Positions 1 through 5,633 of a stretch of DNA of 7,888 nucleotides are shown here, one piece after another; within the stretch, counting starts at the first letter, position 1, and each line of letters starts with the position of its first letter. The notes beneath the pieces were generated by a model, which was not told the DNA's origin, searched no databases, and saw nothing but the letters and a program-made list of their open reading frames with translations. Origin of the DNA: Fusobacteriales bacterium (GTDB lineage: Bacteria; Fusobacteriota; Fusobacteriia; Fusobacteriales; Leptotrichiaceae); assembly GCA_031285605.1 (NCBI GenBank), contig JAITVW010000209.1:1-7888 (forward strand), written 5' to 3'. The position numbers and the translations under genes were made by a program.

Positions 1-69
1 ATGCCTCAAAGAAACTGGGGTCAGGTATATGGAGAACTGAGCATAATGTATGAAGACAGACTTCCATAG
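1..69 (+). CDS. C-terminal end of a transposase, probably IS256 (mutator) family; cut by window start
   Basis: The first 22 codons are open and end at TAG 67-69, giving a peptide ending NWGQVYGELSIMYEDRLP. A closing 'P-x-x-NW ... L-x-I-x-(F/Y)-E-x-R' pattern is what I know from the extreme C-terminus of IS256/mutator-type DDE transposases, which cut and rejoin DNA at the element's ends. The ATG at position 1 is probably an internal Met, since the protein should begin well outside the window. The catalytic DDE residues are not visible, so activity cannot be judged. The element's right end should lie just downstream, but I could not identify its terminal inverted repeat. It could instead be the tail of an unrelated protein; the call rests on about 20 residues. 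Confidence 0.5.
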   Translation: MPQRNWGQVYGELSIMYEDRLP

Positions 70-83
70 AATTAAGACAAATA

Positions 84-111
84 TCAAAAAAACATCCTGA
101 ATAAGGATGTT
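84..111 (-). terminator. Rho-independent terminator, best read on the minus strand
   Basis: A perfect 8-bp stem AACATCCT/AGGATGTT (91-98 and 104-111) encloses the 5-base loop GAATA. Read on the minus strand, the stem runs into a T tract (complement of A86-A92), the classic intrinsic-terminator layout. Read on the plus strand, the stem is followed by TCCCTTG with no T run, so it is a poor terminator for the transposase. It may end transcripts of the minus-strand unit whose last gene stops at 257, or it may belong to the insertion sequence. Confidence 0.6.
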
Positions 112-114
112 CCC

Positions 115-143
115 TTGACATACTGTCATTTAAGGGGTATATT
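115..143 (+). promoter_or_regulatory. Strong sigma-70-type promoter with palindromic site over the -35
   Basis: TTGACA (115-120), a 17-base spacer and TATATT (138-143) form a near-consensus housekeeping promoter firing rightward. A dyad TGACA-TAC-TGTCA (116-128) overlaps the -35 and could be a repressor site. No plus-strand gene follows: the first ATG downstream reads ATG TGT TAA. Transcripts would run antisense to the minus-strand genes at 257-734. It may be an outward promoter at an insertion-sequence end, or the orphaned promoter of a deleted gene. Confidence 0.55.
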
Positions 144-256
144 ATAGCAAAGTAAAAAACAGTACATGTGTTAAATCATTTATTATAGAAAGCTTAATTT
201 ACAGAGAATTTCGCGCACTCCCAATTCCAAAACTTTTTCTCTTTTATTATCAATTA

Positions 257-532
257 TTATGAATTTATATCTCTTATTTTCATAAATTTCCATAATAAAC
301 TTTTATTTATCCTAAGCTTCAGCTGGAAATTCATTTCTCGAATAAATTCATTTAATTCAGCTTTTGGAAATCTTTTAGCATAATTTTTCGGCGTATTTAA
401 ATTATCTAATTTTCTATACCATTCCTTTTTTATTTTTTCACTGCTCCCATTAAAACTCTTCCTAAAAAATAATGTTTTTTCTGAATTTTTACTCGTACTT
501 TGAATATTTATAAATTTAAAAACTTCCTGCAT
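257..532 (-). CDS. Small basic protein of unknown function
   Basis: This 91-residue minus-strand frame starts at ATG 532-530 and ends at two tandem TAA codons (259-254). I prefer this ATG over the in-frame TTG at 550 because AGAGGTGAG sits three bases before it, and that sequence overlaps the TAG stop (545-543) of the preceding frame. The pair therefore looks translationally coupled. The product is rich in Lys, Arg and Asn, has no signal peptide or membrane segment, and shows no motif I recognise. A middle section reads KKEWYRKLDNLNTPKNYAKRF. Its size, base composition and setting among mobile-element debris suggest an accessory gene, perhaps half of a two-gene cassette such as toxin/immunity, but that is speculation. 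A strong terminator in the right orientation lies about 145 bases downstream. Confidence 0.5.
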   Translation of the reverse strand: MQEVFKFINIQSTSKNSEKTLFFRKSFNGSSEKIKKEWYRKLDNLNTPKNYAKRFPKAELNEFIREMNFQLKLRINKSLLWKFMKIRDINS

Positions 533-542
533 TATCTCACCT

Positions 543-793
543 CTAATCAATTAATTTTATCTTCCTGTCATCTCCCAATAAATCTGGAAAATTTATATTT
601 TTTTTGCTCCATTCCAAATACTGATTTTTATTTCCAATTACAATTAAACTCTCATTGTTATTTTCTTTGTCATGAAGTCCTGTATATCTTGAATTTATAT
701 TATATAAACTTCTTAATATACTCTGTATATTTTCCTAAACTCAAAAGTTATAAATTTTTCCAGTTCCTCTTCTTTATTTCCCGGGAATTCATC
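543..793 (-). pseudogene. Frameshifted unknown gene upstream of, and coupled to, the 91-residue frame
   Basis: On the minus strand a 63-codon stretch is open from 734 to the TAG at 545-543, just downstream of an in-frame TAG at 737-735. It has protein-like composition (RYTGLHDKENNNESLIVIGN, ending DLLGDDRKIKLID) but no usable start codon near its 5' end. A second open stretch in another frame, from about 793 to about 740, reads DEFPGNKEEELEKFITFE and would join it after a single-base indel near 735-745. I read this as one gene broken by a frameshift and truncated near 785-793, where plus-strand recombinase sequence begins. The stop overlaps the next gene's Shine-Dalgarno sequence, as in an operon. 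I recognise no family. The 5' boundary is approximate. Confidence 0.4.
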
Positions 794-1110
794 CTGTAAT
801 AATTGAGCCTGAAACTTTTGAACATGCACAAAGAATCATAAATATCAAAAAAAGAGATTTCCCTGCTAAACATAAATTATTATTCAGCAGCCTTATTATA
901 TGTAAATGCGGAGGAAAAATGTTCAGCCATAAAAGAGCCAAAAGAATAGATTACTGCTGTGACAAGTGCAATAAATCCATTTCTTCCCAAAAAGTTGAAA
1001 ATGTCATTATTAACAAATTACTGGAATTAAAAGAGCTGGAAGACTTAAATAACGAAAATATTGAACTCGAAAAGTACAAAAATGATATAGAAAAATCGAG
1101 TAGAGACTAA
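790..1110 (+). pseudogene. C-terminal fragment of a large serine recombinase (zinc-ribbon region)
   Basis: The plus-strand frame from about 790 to TAA 1108-1110 reads HPVIIEPETFEHAQRI, then a Cys-rich block with CKCGGKM and a following YCCDKCNKS, then a Glu/Lys-rich probable coiled coil. This order matches the 'Recombinase' domain, recombinase zinc ribbon and coiled coil of large serine recombinases (transposon TnpX/phage integrase type). The N-terminal catalytic resolvase domain with its nucleophilic serine is absent, so the fragment cannot be active. An ATG at 919 follows GGAGGAAAA and could in theory start a 63-residue peptide, but it lies inside the zinc ribbon and is more likely an internal Met. 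The last codons (from about 1100) derive from a group II intron end on the other strand, which truncated the gene. Confidence 0.75.
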
Positions 1111-1136
1111 TCCTTAATGGACTTCGTCCCTCTCAC

Positions 1137-1168
1137 ACCACCGTACGTACCGTTCGGTATACGGCGGT
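1137..1168 (-). ncRNA. Group II intron domain V (catalytic hairpin)
   Basis: On the minus strand, nine pairs ACCGCCGTA/TACGGTGGT surround an upper stem TACC/GGTA capped by the tetraloop GAAC. The two-base bulge CG sits on the 3' side of the upper stem. This is the standard domain V architecture. The triad before CGTA is CGC rather than the commoner AGC, and its G keeps the G-U wobble. CGC triads are known from some bacterial intron classes, including IIC. The maturase stop codon (1171-1169) directly abuts the hairpin. Confidence 0.75.
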
Positions 1169-1454
1169 TCAATTTATATTTCTGTATGGATTTTTAGATA
1201 ATGGTCTAGTAGAAATATCAGACCTCTTTCTTTTTTCTTTTAATCTTTTATTACTCAGGGCTCGTTGCAATACACAAGAATTCCCTATAAACCTATAACC
1301 TTTTCTACAATAAGTCAGTCCTTTTGCTTCTTCTTTTCCTATTCCTGATTTTTCTAACGATAATATCCTTTTTCATTTTCGTCGCCCAAATTTTATTTAC
1401 AATAAGAAATTCTATTGAATGGGAATTAATGTAATAAAATATAATGCGGATTTT
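1169..1454 (-). pseudogene. C-terminal end of group II intron reverse transcriptase/maturase, truncated and frameshifted
   Basis: The minus-strand frame from 1372 to TGA 1171-1169 reads GIGKEEAKGLTYCRKGYRF, then IGNSCVLQRALSNKRLKEK. This matches the C-terminal DNA-binding part of many intron-encoded proteins, where 'LGI-x-K-x-x-A ... RKGYWR ... S-x-x-L-x-x-(A/T)-L-(S/T)-N-x-x-L' is typical. Upstream, an in-frame TGA (1375-1373) blocks the frame, but another frame (1454-1377) gives IEFLIVNKIWATKMKK, resembling the 'RRLR-x-x-IWK-x-WKK' segment that normally precedes it. A single indel in the A run near 1370-1373 would join them. The reverse transcriptase fingers and palm with YADD are missing. 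The protein would assist splicing and retrohoming in an intact intron; here it is non-functional. Confidence 0.65.
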
Positions 1455-1495
1455 TCAATGGCTCGAATAAACTTGATCAAATAATAAAGCATTGT

Positions 1496-1524
1496 TTGAA
1501 AAGTGCCGTAAATTATACTATAAT
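1496..1524 (+). promoter_or_regulatory. Sigma-70-type promoter of the ABC-F gene
   Basis: TTGAAA (1496-1501), a 17-base spacer and a perfect TATAAT (1519-1524) predict a start near 1531 and a leader of about 24 bases. A TATACT alternative -10 overlaps at 1514-1519. The promoter begins within roughly 40-60 bases of the last recognisable intron sequence, so the ABC-F gene has its own signal despite the debris upstream. Confidence 0.75.
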
Positions 1525-1554
1525 ATTTATAATAAAAAAATGGAGAAGAACATA

Positions 1555-3471
1555 ATGGCTATAATTCAATTAAAAAATGTATATAAACAATTTTCCGGGG
1601 AGTATATACTGAAAAAAATATCATTTAGTATAGAAAACAGAGATAAAATAGGTCTTACGGGACTAAACGGAGCCGGAAAATCCACTCTTATAAAAATACT
1701 TCTGGGTTTTGAGACACATGACCAGAATGAATATAATGAATTCGGGGAAATAACAAAGAGTCCCGATCTGCGTATAGGATATTTATCACAGGAATATAAT
1801 TTTTCCGATGAAAAAAATACTGTGTATGAAGAAATGCTTTCTGTATTTCATGATGAGATGGAATTATGGAGAACAATACAGAAGATTAATATGAAGCTTT
1901 CCGTGGCAGAGTCCGAAGAGCTTGAGGAGTTGCTTGAGGAACTGGAAAGACTGAATTCGGAATATGAGGCAAAAGATGCTTATACTTTAGAATATAAAAT
2001 AAAGCAGATACTTACAGGTCTGGAACTGGGAACGGAATATTACGGCAGAACACTGGAAAAATTAAGCGGAGGAGAAAGAGCGAGGGTTTCACTTGCGAAA
2101 CTTCTGCTTCAGGAACCTGAACTTCTTATTCTCGATGAGCCTACGAATTATCTTGATTTATATTCCATAGAATGGCTGGAAGACTTTTTGAAGAAATATA
2201 ACAAAGCATTCCTGCTGGTATCCCATGACAGATATTTTTTGGATAATGTATGTAATAAGATGTTTGAGCTGGAAAATAAAAAATTATATAAATATGACGG
2301 GAATTTTTCTGATTTTATAATTCAAAAGGAGCTCATATTAAAAGGTGAAATGAAAAGATATGATAAGGAACAGGAGAAAATAAAGAAAACAGAAGAGTAC
2401 ATAGCCAGATACAAAGCCGGTATAAAGTCCAAGCAGGCAAGAGGAAGGCAGAAAATACTGGACAGACTTGAAAGAATGGATGATCCTGTTTTTAATCCCG
2501 GGAGAATGAAGCTGAAGTTTGAGATATTGTCAGCTACAGGGGATAATGTATTAAAAGTAAAAAATATAGAGAAAAGCTATAATGGAAAGAAAGTTTTGAA
2601 TAATATAAGTTTTGACCTTTACAAAGGCGACAGAGTAGGGATAATAGGAAAAAACGGAATAGGGAAATCCACTCTTCTGAAAATAATGACGGGAAACGAG
2701 AAACAGGATAATGGAACGGTAGAATTTGGAAGCAGGGTAAAAACAGGTTATTATGATCAGAATCATCAAAATCTGGATTACAGAAATAATATAATTACAG
2801 AGCTTAATACAAGGCTTGATCTTACAGAGGAGTACCTGAGAAATATGGCAGGAGGTTTTTTATTCACAGGTGAGGAGACTTCCAAGAAAATAGAAAATCT
2901 GAGCGGGGGAGAAAAAGTAAGGGTGTCCTTTATGAAACTTATTATGGAAAAGCCGAATTTTCTCATATTAGACGAGCCTACGAACCATCTGGATATTTAT
3001 TCTATAGAGGTGTTGGAGGATTCGCTGGAGGATTACGAGGGGACAATGCTGGTAGTTTCGCATGACAGACACTTTCTGGACAGTATATGTAATAAAATAT
3101 ACTATCTTGATGAAAATGGTCTTGAAGTATTTGACGGTAATTACGAGGATTACAAGGAAAGTATTGCGGGAAAGGCTGTAAAAGACAGTGCTGACAAGCA
3201 GGAGAAAAAGTTAAGTTATGAAGAGCAGAAAGAAAGAGGGCGGCAGGCTTCAAGACTTAAGAATGCCCTGATGAAGCTGGAAAAAGAGATAGAAGAAATA
3301 GAGCTGGAAAAAGAAAAACTCACAGATGAGTATGATAAAGCAGGCAGAAAGAATGATGTGGGGCTTTTGATGGAAATACAGGAAAAAATAAGTACTCTCG
3401 AACAGCAGGAAACTGATAAAATGGATGAATGGGAAAGAGTGAACATTGAAGTGGATGAAATAGAGAAATAA
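1555..3471 (+). CDS. ABC-F family ATPase, probable ribosome-associated translation factor (YdiF/Uup-like)
   Basis: The 638-residue product has two ABC ATPase domains in one chain and no membrane segments, the ABC-F layout. Domain 1 has Walker A GLNGAGKST (36-44), signature LSGGE (170-174), Walker B with catalytic Glu195 in LDEPTN, and an SHDR switch. Domain 2 has Walker A GKNGIGKST (365-373), LSGGE (449-453), Glu474 and a second SHDR. The roughly 45-residue basic linker (about 264-310, containing YKAGIKSKQARGRQK) is the P-site tRNA interaction motif region. Residues from about 543 form a charged C-terminal coiled coil. That tail and the length fit YdiF/Uup-type housekeeping members, which act at the ribosomal E site, better than the roughly 500-residue antibiotic-resistance members. 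An in-frame TTG at 1492 lies upstream of the promoter's -10, so the start is ATG 1555, preceded by GGAGAAG. All catalytic residues are intact. Confidence 0.93.
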   Translation: MAIIQLKNVYKQFSGEYILKKISFSIENRDKIGLTGLNGAGKSTLIKILLGFETHDQNEYNEFGEITKSPDLRIGYLSQEYNFSDEKNTVYEEMLSVFHDEMELWRTIQKINMKLSVAESEELEELLEELERLNSEYEAKDAYTLEYKIKQILTGLELGTEYYGRTLEKLSGGERARVSLAKLLLQEPELLILDEPTNYLDLYSIEWLEDFLKKYNKAFLLVSHDRYFLDNVCNKMFELENKKLYKYDGNFSDFIIQKELILKGEMKRYDKEQEKIKKTEEYIARYKAGIKSKQARGRQKILDRLERMDDPVFNPGRMKLKFEILSATGDNVLKVKNIEKSYNGKKVLNNISFDLYKGDRVGIIGKNGIGKSTLLKIMTGNEKQDNGTVEFGSRVKTGYYDQNHQNLDYRNNIITELNTRLDLTEEYLRNMAGGFLFTGEETSKKIENLSGGEKVRVSFMKLIMEKPNFLILDEPTNHLDIYSIEVLEDSLEDYEGTMLVVSHDRHFLDSICNKIYYLDENGLEVFDGNYEDYKESIAGKAVKDSADKQEKKLSYEEQKERGRQASRLKNALMKLEKEIEEIELEKEKLTDEYDKAGRKNDVGLLMEIQEKISTLEQQETDKMDEWERVNIEVDEIEK

Positions 3472-3484
3472 GATAAAATTAGAG

Positions 3485-3506
3485 TATAATCAACATTATA
3501 ATTTTT
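3485..3506 (+). terminator. Possible weak terminator after the ABC-F gene
   Basis: A perfect 6-bp hairpin TATAAT-CAAC-ATTATA (3485-3500) is followed by ATTTTT, 13 bases after the ABC-F stop. The stem has no G-C pair, so it would be unstable. Transcription may partly continue into the racemase gene. I see no convincing promoter in 3507-3560, only a loose TTATAA near 3530-3537. Confidence 0.3.
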
Positions 3507-3579
3507 AGTGATTTTTTATCTGTTTTTATGTTATAAAAAGTAGAATAAACGTGTAAAAAAACATAAAGGAGAGAGCATT

Positions 3580-4275
3580 ATGAAAACTGTAGGATTAATA
3601 GGCGGAATGAGTTGGGAATCGACTTCGGAATATTATAAAAAAATAAATGAAGGAATAAAAAAGCAGCTCGGCGGATTTCATTCCGGTAAAATATTAATGT
3701 ATTCTTTTGATTTTGATGAGATTGAAGCTCTTCAGCATAAAAATCAATGGGATGAGCTTACTGAAATGCTTGTTGATGCAGGAACAAGATTAAAAAAAGC
3801 CGGAGCAGACTTTTTGGCAATATGCACAAATACAATGCATAAGGTAGCTGATGAAGCAGTTGAAAGAACCGGATTGAAAGTTCTTCATATAGCAGATGTC
3901 ACAGCAGAATCCATAATTCAAAAAAATAAAAATATAATAGGACTGTTGGGGACGGACTTTACTATGTCTGAGGATTTTTACAAAAAGCGTTTGAATGACA
4001 AATATAATATAGAAGTAATGATTCCCGAAGAAAAGGAAAGGGAAAGAGTACACAAGATTATTTATGACGAGCTTTGCTGCGGAATAGTCAAAAGCCGGTC
4101 AAAAGCAGAATTTATAACTATAATAAATAATCTGAAGGATAAGGGTGCGGAAGGAGTCATTCTTGGCTGTACAGAAATACCAATGCTTATAGAGCAGAAG
4201 GATCTGGATATAAGAGTATTCGATTCTATGAAGCTGCATGCCGATGCAATAGTAAAAGAAATGTTACACGGATAG
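3580..4275 (+). CDS. Aspartate/glutamate racemase family protein, YgeA-like
   Basis: The 231-residue product opens with GLIGGMSWEST (residues 5-15) and has the two half-site motifs of PLP-independent amino-acid racemases: ICTNTMHK around residues 81-88 and GCTEIPML around 196-203. These enzymes interconvert L- and D-aspartate or glutamate in the cytosol, using two opposed catalytic residues. Most aspartate racemases have Cys in both positions; here the first position is Thr83 and the second Cys197. From memory, E. coli YgeA has the same Thr/Cys pair and was reported to be one-directional, so D-amino-acid specificity cannot be assumed. The start at ATG 3580 is supported by AAGGAGAG at 3566-3573, and the length is typical. 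The gap of 108 bases to the ABC-F gene with only a weak hairpin leaves co-transcription possible. Confidence 0.9.
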   Translation: MKTVGLIGGMSWESTSEYYKKINEGIKKQLGGFHSGKILMYSFDFDEIEALQHKNQWDELTEMLVDAGTRLKKAGADFLAICTNTMHKVADEAVERTGLKVLHIADVTAESIIQKNKNIIGLLGTDFTMSEDFYKKRLNDKYNIEVMIPEEKERERVHKIIYDELCCGIVKSRSKAEFITIINNLKDKGAEGVILGCTEIPMLIEQKDLDIRVFDSMKLHADAIVKEMLHG

Positions 4276-4280
4276 ATAAT

Positions 4281-4407
4281 ATTAAAGAGGAAAAAAGCAT
4301 AAATACACTGAAAAGATTTGAGCAGATGTTTTTATCCGAATGCTGAGGATGTAAAGGTATTTGCGGGGAATTTGAGCAGAAATTCCAATACATTTCCCTT
4401 TTTTTAA
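4281..4407 (+). pseudogene. Short decayed reading frame after the racemase gene
   Basis: A Shine-Dalgarno-like AAAGAGG (4284-4290) is followed eight bases later by ATA at 4299, where an ATG would be expected. The frame reads NTLKRFEQMF and then hits a T5 run at 4329-4333. Removing one T would continue it as YPNAEDVKVFAGNLSRNSN to a TAA at 4405-4407. This suggests a gene start that lost its initiation codon, gained one base, and lost most of its body. I do not recognise the protein. The alternative is chance open sequence in A+T-rich DNA; the two frame pieces are short (10 and 26 codons). Confidence 0.3.
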
Positions 4408-4610
4408 TGGAGTAATGTTCAAATTGAAAATAAACGGACTGCTGTATTGTTTTGAAAATATACTGAAAAAATTTTATTTCATAAAATAAAAAAATATGTC
4501 AGAACATAATGAAAATACTGAAAACACAAAACTATATAAATAATATATTATATTGATATAAAAAATATATAACTTATAAAATAAATTTGAAAATAATAGC
4601 TGAAATATGC
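4408..4610. other. A+T-rich intergenic stretch, no gene seen
   Basis: These 203 bases are almost entirely A and T and hold no supported frame on either strand. A perfect A/T-only hairpin ATTTTAT-TTC-ATAAAAT (4471-4487) is flanked by A runs on both sides, so on the minus strand it would be followed by T's. No minus-strand gene reads into it from the right, so a terminator role is unlikely. The composition may simply act as an A+T-rich upstream region for the str promoter. Confidence 0.5.
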
Positions 4611-4639
4611 TTGACATTGGAACCGAAATAGTGTAAACT
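4611..4639 (+). promoter_or_regulatory. Main promoter of the str operon
   Basis: A perfect -35 TTGACA (4611-4616), a 17-base spacer and TAAACT (4634-4639) predict a start near 4646 and a leader of about 94 bases before rpsL. The upstream 50 bases are strongly A+T-rich, as in UP elements of ribosomal-protein promoters. In the leader, two short dyads share the arms ATGA/TCAT (4649-4663 and 4688-4701); each stem is only 4 bp, so a regulatory fold is unproven. Confidence 0.8.
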
Positions 4640-4739
4640 AACTAAGTTATGACTAAAAATCATGGCAATTTTTGTGTAATTTTGTTAATGATATTTTTCA
4701 TATATAAAATCTAAAATTAAAAATTTGGGAGGAGGAAAA

Positions 4740-5114
4740 ATGCCTACTATTAATCAATTAGTTAGACACGGGAGATCAACTTCGGAAAAAAAGAAAAAAT
4801 CACCAGCTCTAAAAGGTAACCCACAAAAAAGAGGAGTTTGCGTAAGAGTATATACTACTACACCTAAGAAACCAAACTCGGCATTAAGAAAAGTAGCAAG
4901 GGTTAAATTAGTAAACGGTATTGAAGTAACTGCTTACATACCTGGGATCGGGCATAACTTACAGGAACACTCGATTGTATTAATCAGAGGAGGAAGAACA
5001 AAAGATTTGCCGGGGGTAAGATATAAGATAATCAGAGGTGCGCTGGATACTGCAGGAGTAGTAAACAGAAAACAGGCAAGATCAAGATACGGAACTAAAA
5101 AAGATAAAAAATAA
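4740..5114 (+). CDS. rpsL: 30S ribosomal protein S12
   Basis: The 124-residue product is the same length as E. coli S12 and collinear with it. The core [18 protein letters not shown] (34-51) and the HNLQEHS and [11 protein letters not shown] segments are intact. S12 sits at the decoding centre of the 30S subunit and monitors codon-anticodon pairing. Lys43 and Lys88 (E. coli numbering including Met), whose replacement gives streptomycin resistance, are both wild type. Asp89, the usual methylthiolation site, is present. An in-frame TTG at 4725 would add five residues and overlap the Shine-Dalgarno sequence, so I start at ATG 4740, preceded by GGGAGGAGG. It is the first gene of the str operon, 21 bases before rpsG. 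Confidence 0.98.
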   Translation: MPTINQLVRHGRSTSEKKKKSPALKGNPQKRGVCVRVYTTTPKKPNSALRKVARVKLVNGIEVTAYIPGIGHNLQEHSIVLIRGGRTKDLPGVRYKIIRGALDTAGVVNRKQARSRYGTKKDKK

Positions 5115-5135
5115 GATTAGGAGGTAACTTTAGGC

Positions 5136-5606
5136 ATGTCAAGAAGAAGAAAAGCCGAAAGAAGAGATGTATTACCAGATTCAAGATATGGAGATAAATT
5201 AGTAACTAAATTTATTAACAGCCTTATGTATGATGGGAAGAAATCTATATCAGAAAGTATTTTCTATACTGCATTAGATCAAATTACAGCTGAAACTAAT
5301 GAAGAAGGTATAGATGTATTTAGAAAAGCAATGGAAAATTTGAAACCGCAGCTAGAGGTAAGATCAAGAAGAATCGGTGGGGCTACGTATCAAGTGCCGG
5401 TTGAAGTAAGAGTAGAGAGACAGCAGGCTTTGGCTATCAGATGGCTTATCAGATATTCGAGAGAAAGAAAAGAATATGGTATGATAGAAAAATTAAGAAA
5501 AGAAATAATAGCAGCTGCTAACAATGAAGGCGGAGCTATGAAAAAGAAAGATGATACGTATAAAATGGCAGAAGCAAACAGAGCTTTCGCACATTATAGA
5601 TGGTAA
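5136..5606 (+). CDS. rpsG: 30S ribosomal protein S7
   Basis: The 156-residue product starts [15 protein letters not shown] and carries the conserved [15 protein letters not shown] block (77-91). S7 binds the 3' major domain of 16S rRNA, nucleates assembly of the 30S head and contacts E-site tRNA. AGGAGGT (5119-5125) lies ten bases before the ATG. In E. coli S7 represses the str operon by binding the rpsL-rpsG spacer. Here that spacer is only 21 bases and is mostly the ribosome binding site, so an extended S7-binding structure of the E. coli kind is not evident. The C-terminus ends [10 protein letters not shown], typical of the short bacterial form. Confidence 0.98.
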   Translation: MSRRRKAERRDVLPDSRYGDKLVTKFINSLMYDGKKSISESIFYTALDQITAETNEEGIDVFRKAMENLKPQLEVRSRRIGGATYQVPVEVRVERQQALAIRWLIRYSRERKEYGMIEKLRKEIIAAANNEGGAMKKKDDTYKMAEANRAFAHYRW

Positions 5607-5633
5607 CTTTAAGACAAGGAGGATATTTTAGAA

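Larger units (their letters stand above)
1100..1454 (-). mobile_element. 3' remnant of a group II intron, antisense to the serine recombinase
   Basis: Reading leftward on the minus strand there is, in order, the C-terminal end of an intron-encoded maturase, a domain V hairpin (1168-1137), and a domain VI-like segment with the pairing AGAG/CTCT around a GGAC-GAA-GTCC hairpin. The segment ends in CTAC at 1103-1100. Bacterial group II introns typically end in an A-pyrimidine dinucleotide, so I place the 3' splice boundary at 1100, within a few bases. Domains I-IV and most of the protein are missing, so this is a dead fragment. The right limit is uncertain: maturase-like sequence fades between about 1435 and 1460. 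Confidence 0.7.

Noticed and set aside
183..253. Open minus-strand stretch reading EKKFWNWECAKFSVN downstream of the 91-residue frame
   Set aside because: It is in the same frame but after two tandem TAA codons, is under 25 codons and has no start. It could be a lost C-terminal extension, but there is too little to call.
500..799. Plus-strand 99-codon frame
   Set aside because: It is Phe/Leu/Tyr/Ser-rich, as expected for the complement of an A-rich minus-strand coding region, has no good ribosome binding site, and overlaps the better supported minus-strand pair.
919..1110. Independent 63-residue gene starting at ATG 919
   Set aside because: A GGAGG precedes it, but that GGAGGA encodes the Gly-Gly of the zinc-ribbon CKCGGKM motif. 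The same frame continues upstream as recombinase sequence to about 790.
1492..1554. N-terminal extension of the ABC-F protein from TTG 1492
   Set aside because: It would start upstream of the promoter's own TATAAT box, has no ribosome binding site, and adds residues not typical of the family.
4276..4739. Riboswitch, T-box or small RNA gene in the long gap before rpsL
   Set aside because: Apart from the promoter and A/T-only dyads I see no conserved aptamer motif, T-box sequence or G-C-paired terminator.
5123..5611. GGTAACTTTA occurring in both the rpsL-rpsG (5123-5132) and rpsG-fusA (5602-5611) junctions
   Set aside because: In the first it is part of the ribosome binding site spacer and in the second it contains the rpsG stop codon. 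A 10-base match without surrounding similarity is probably chance.
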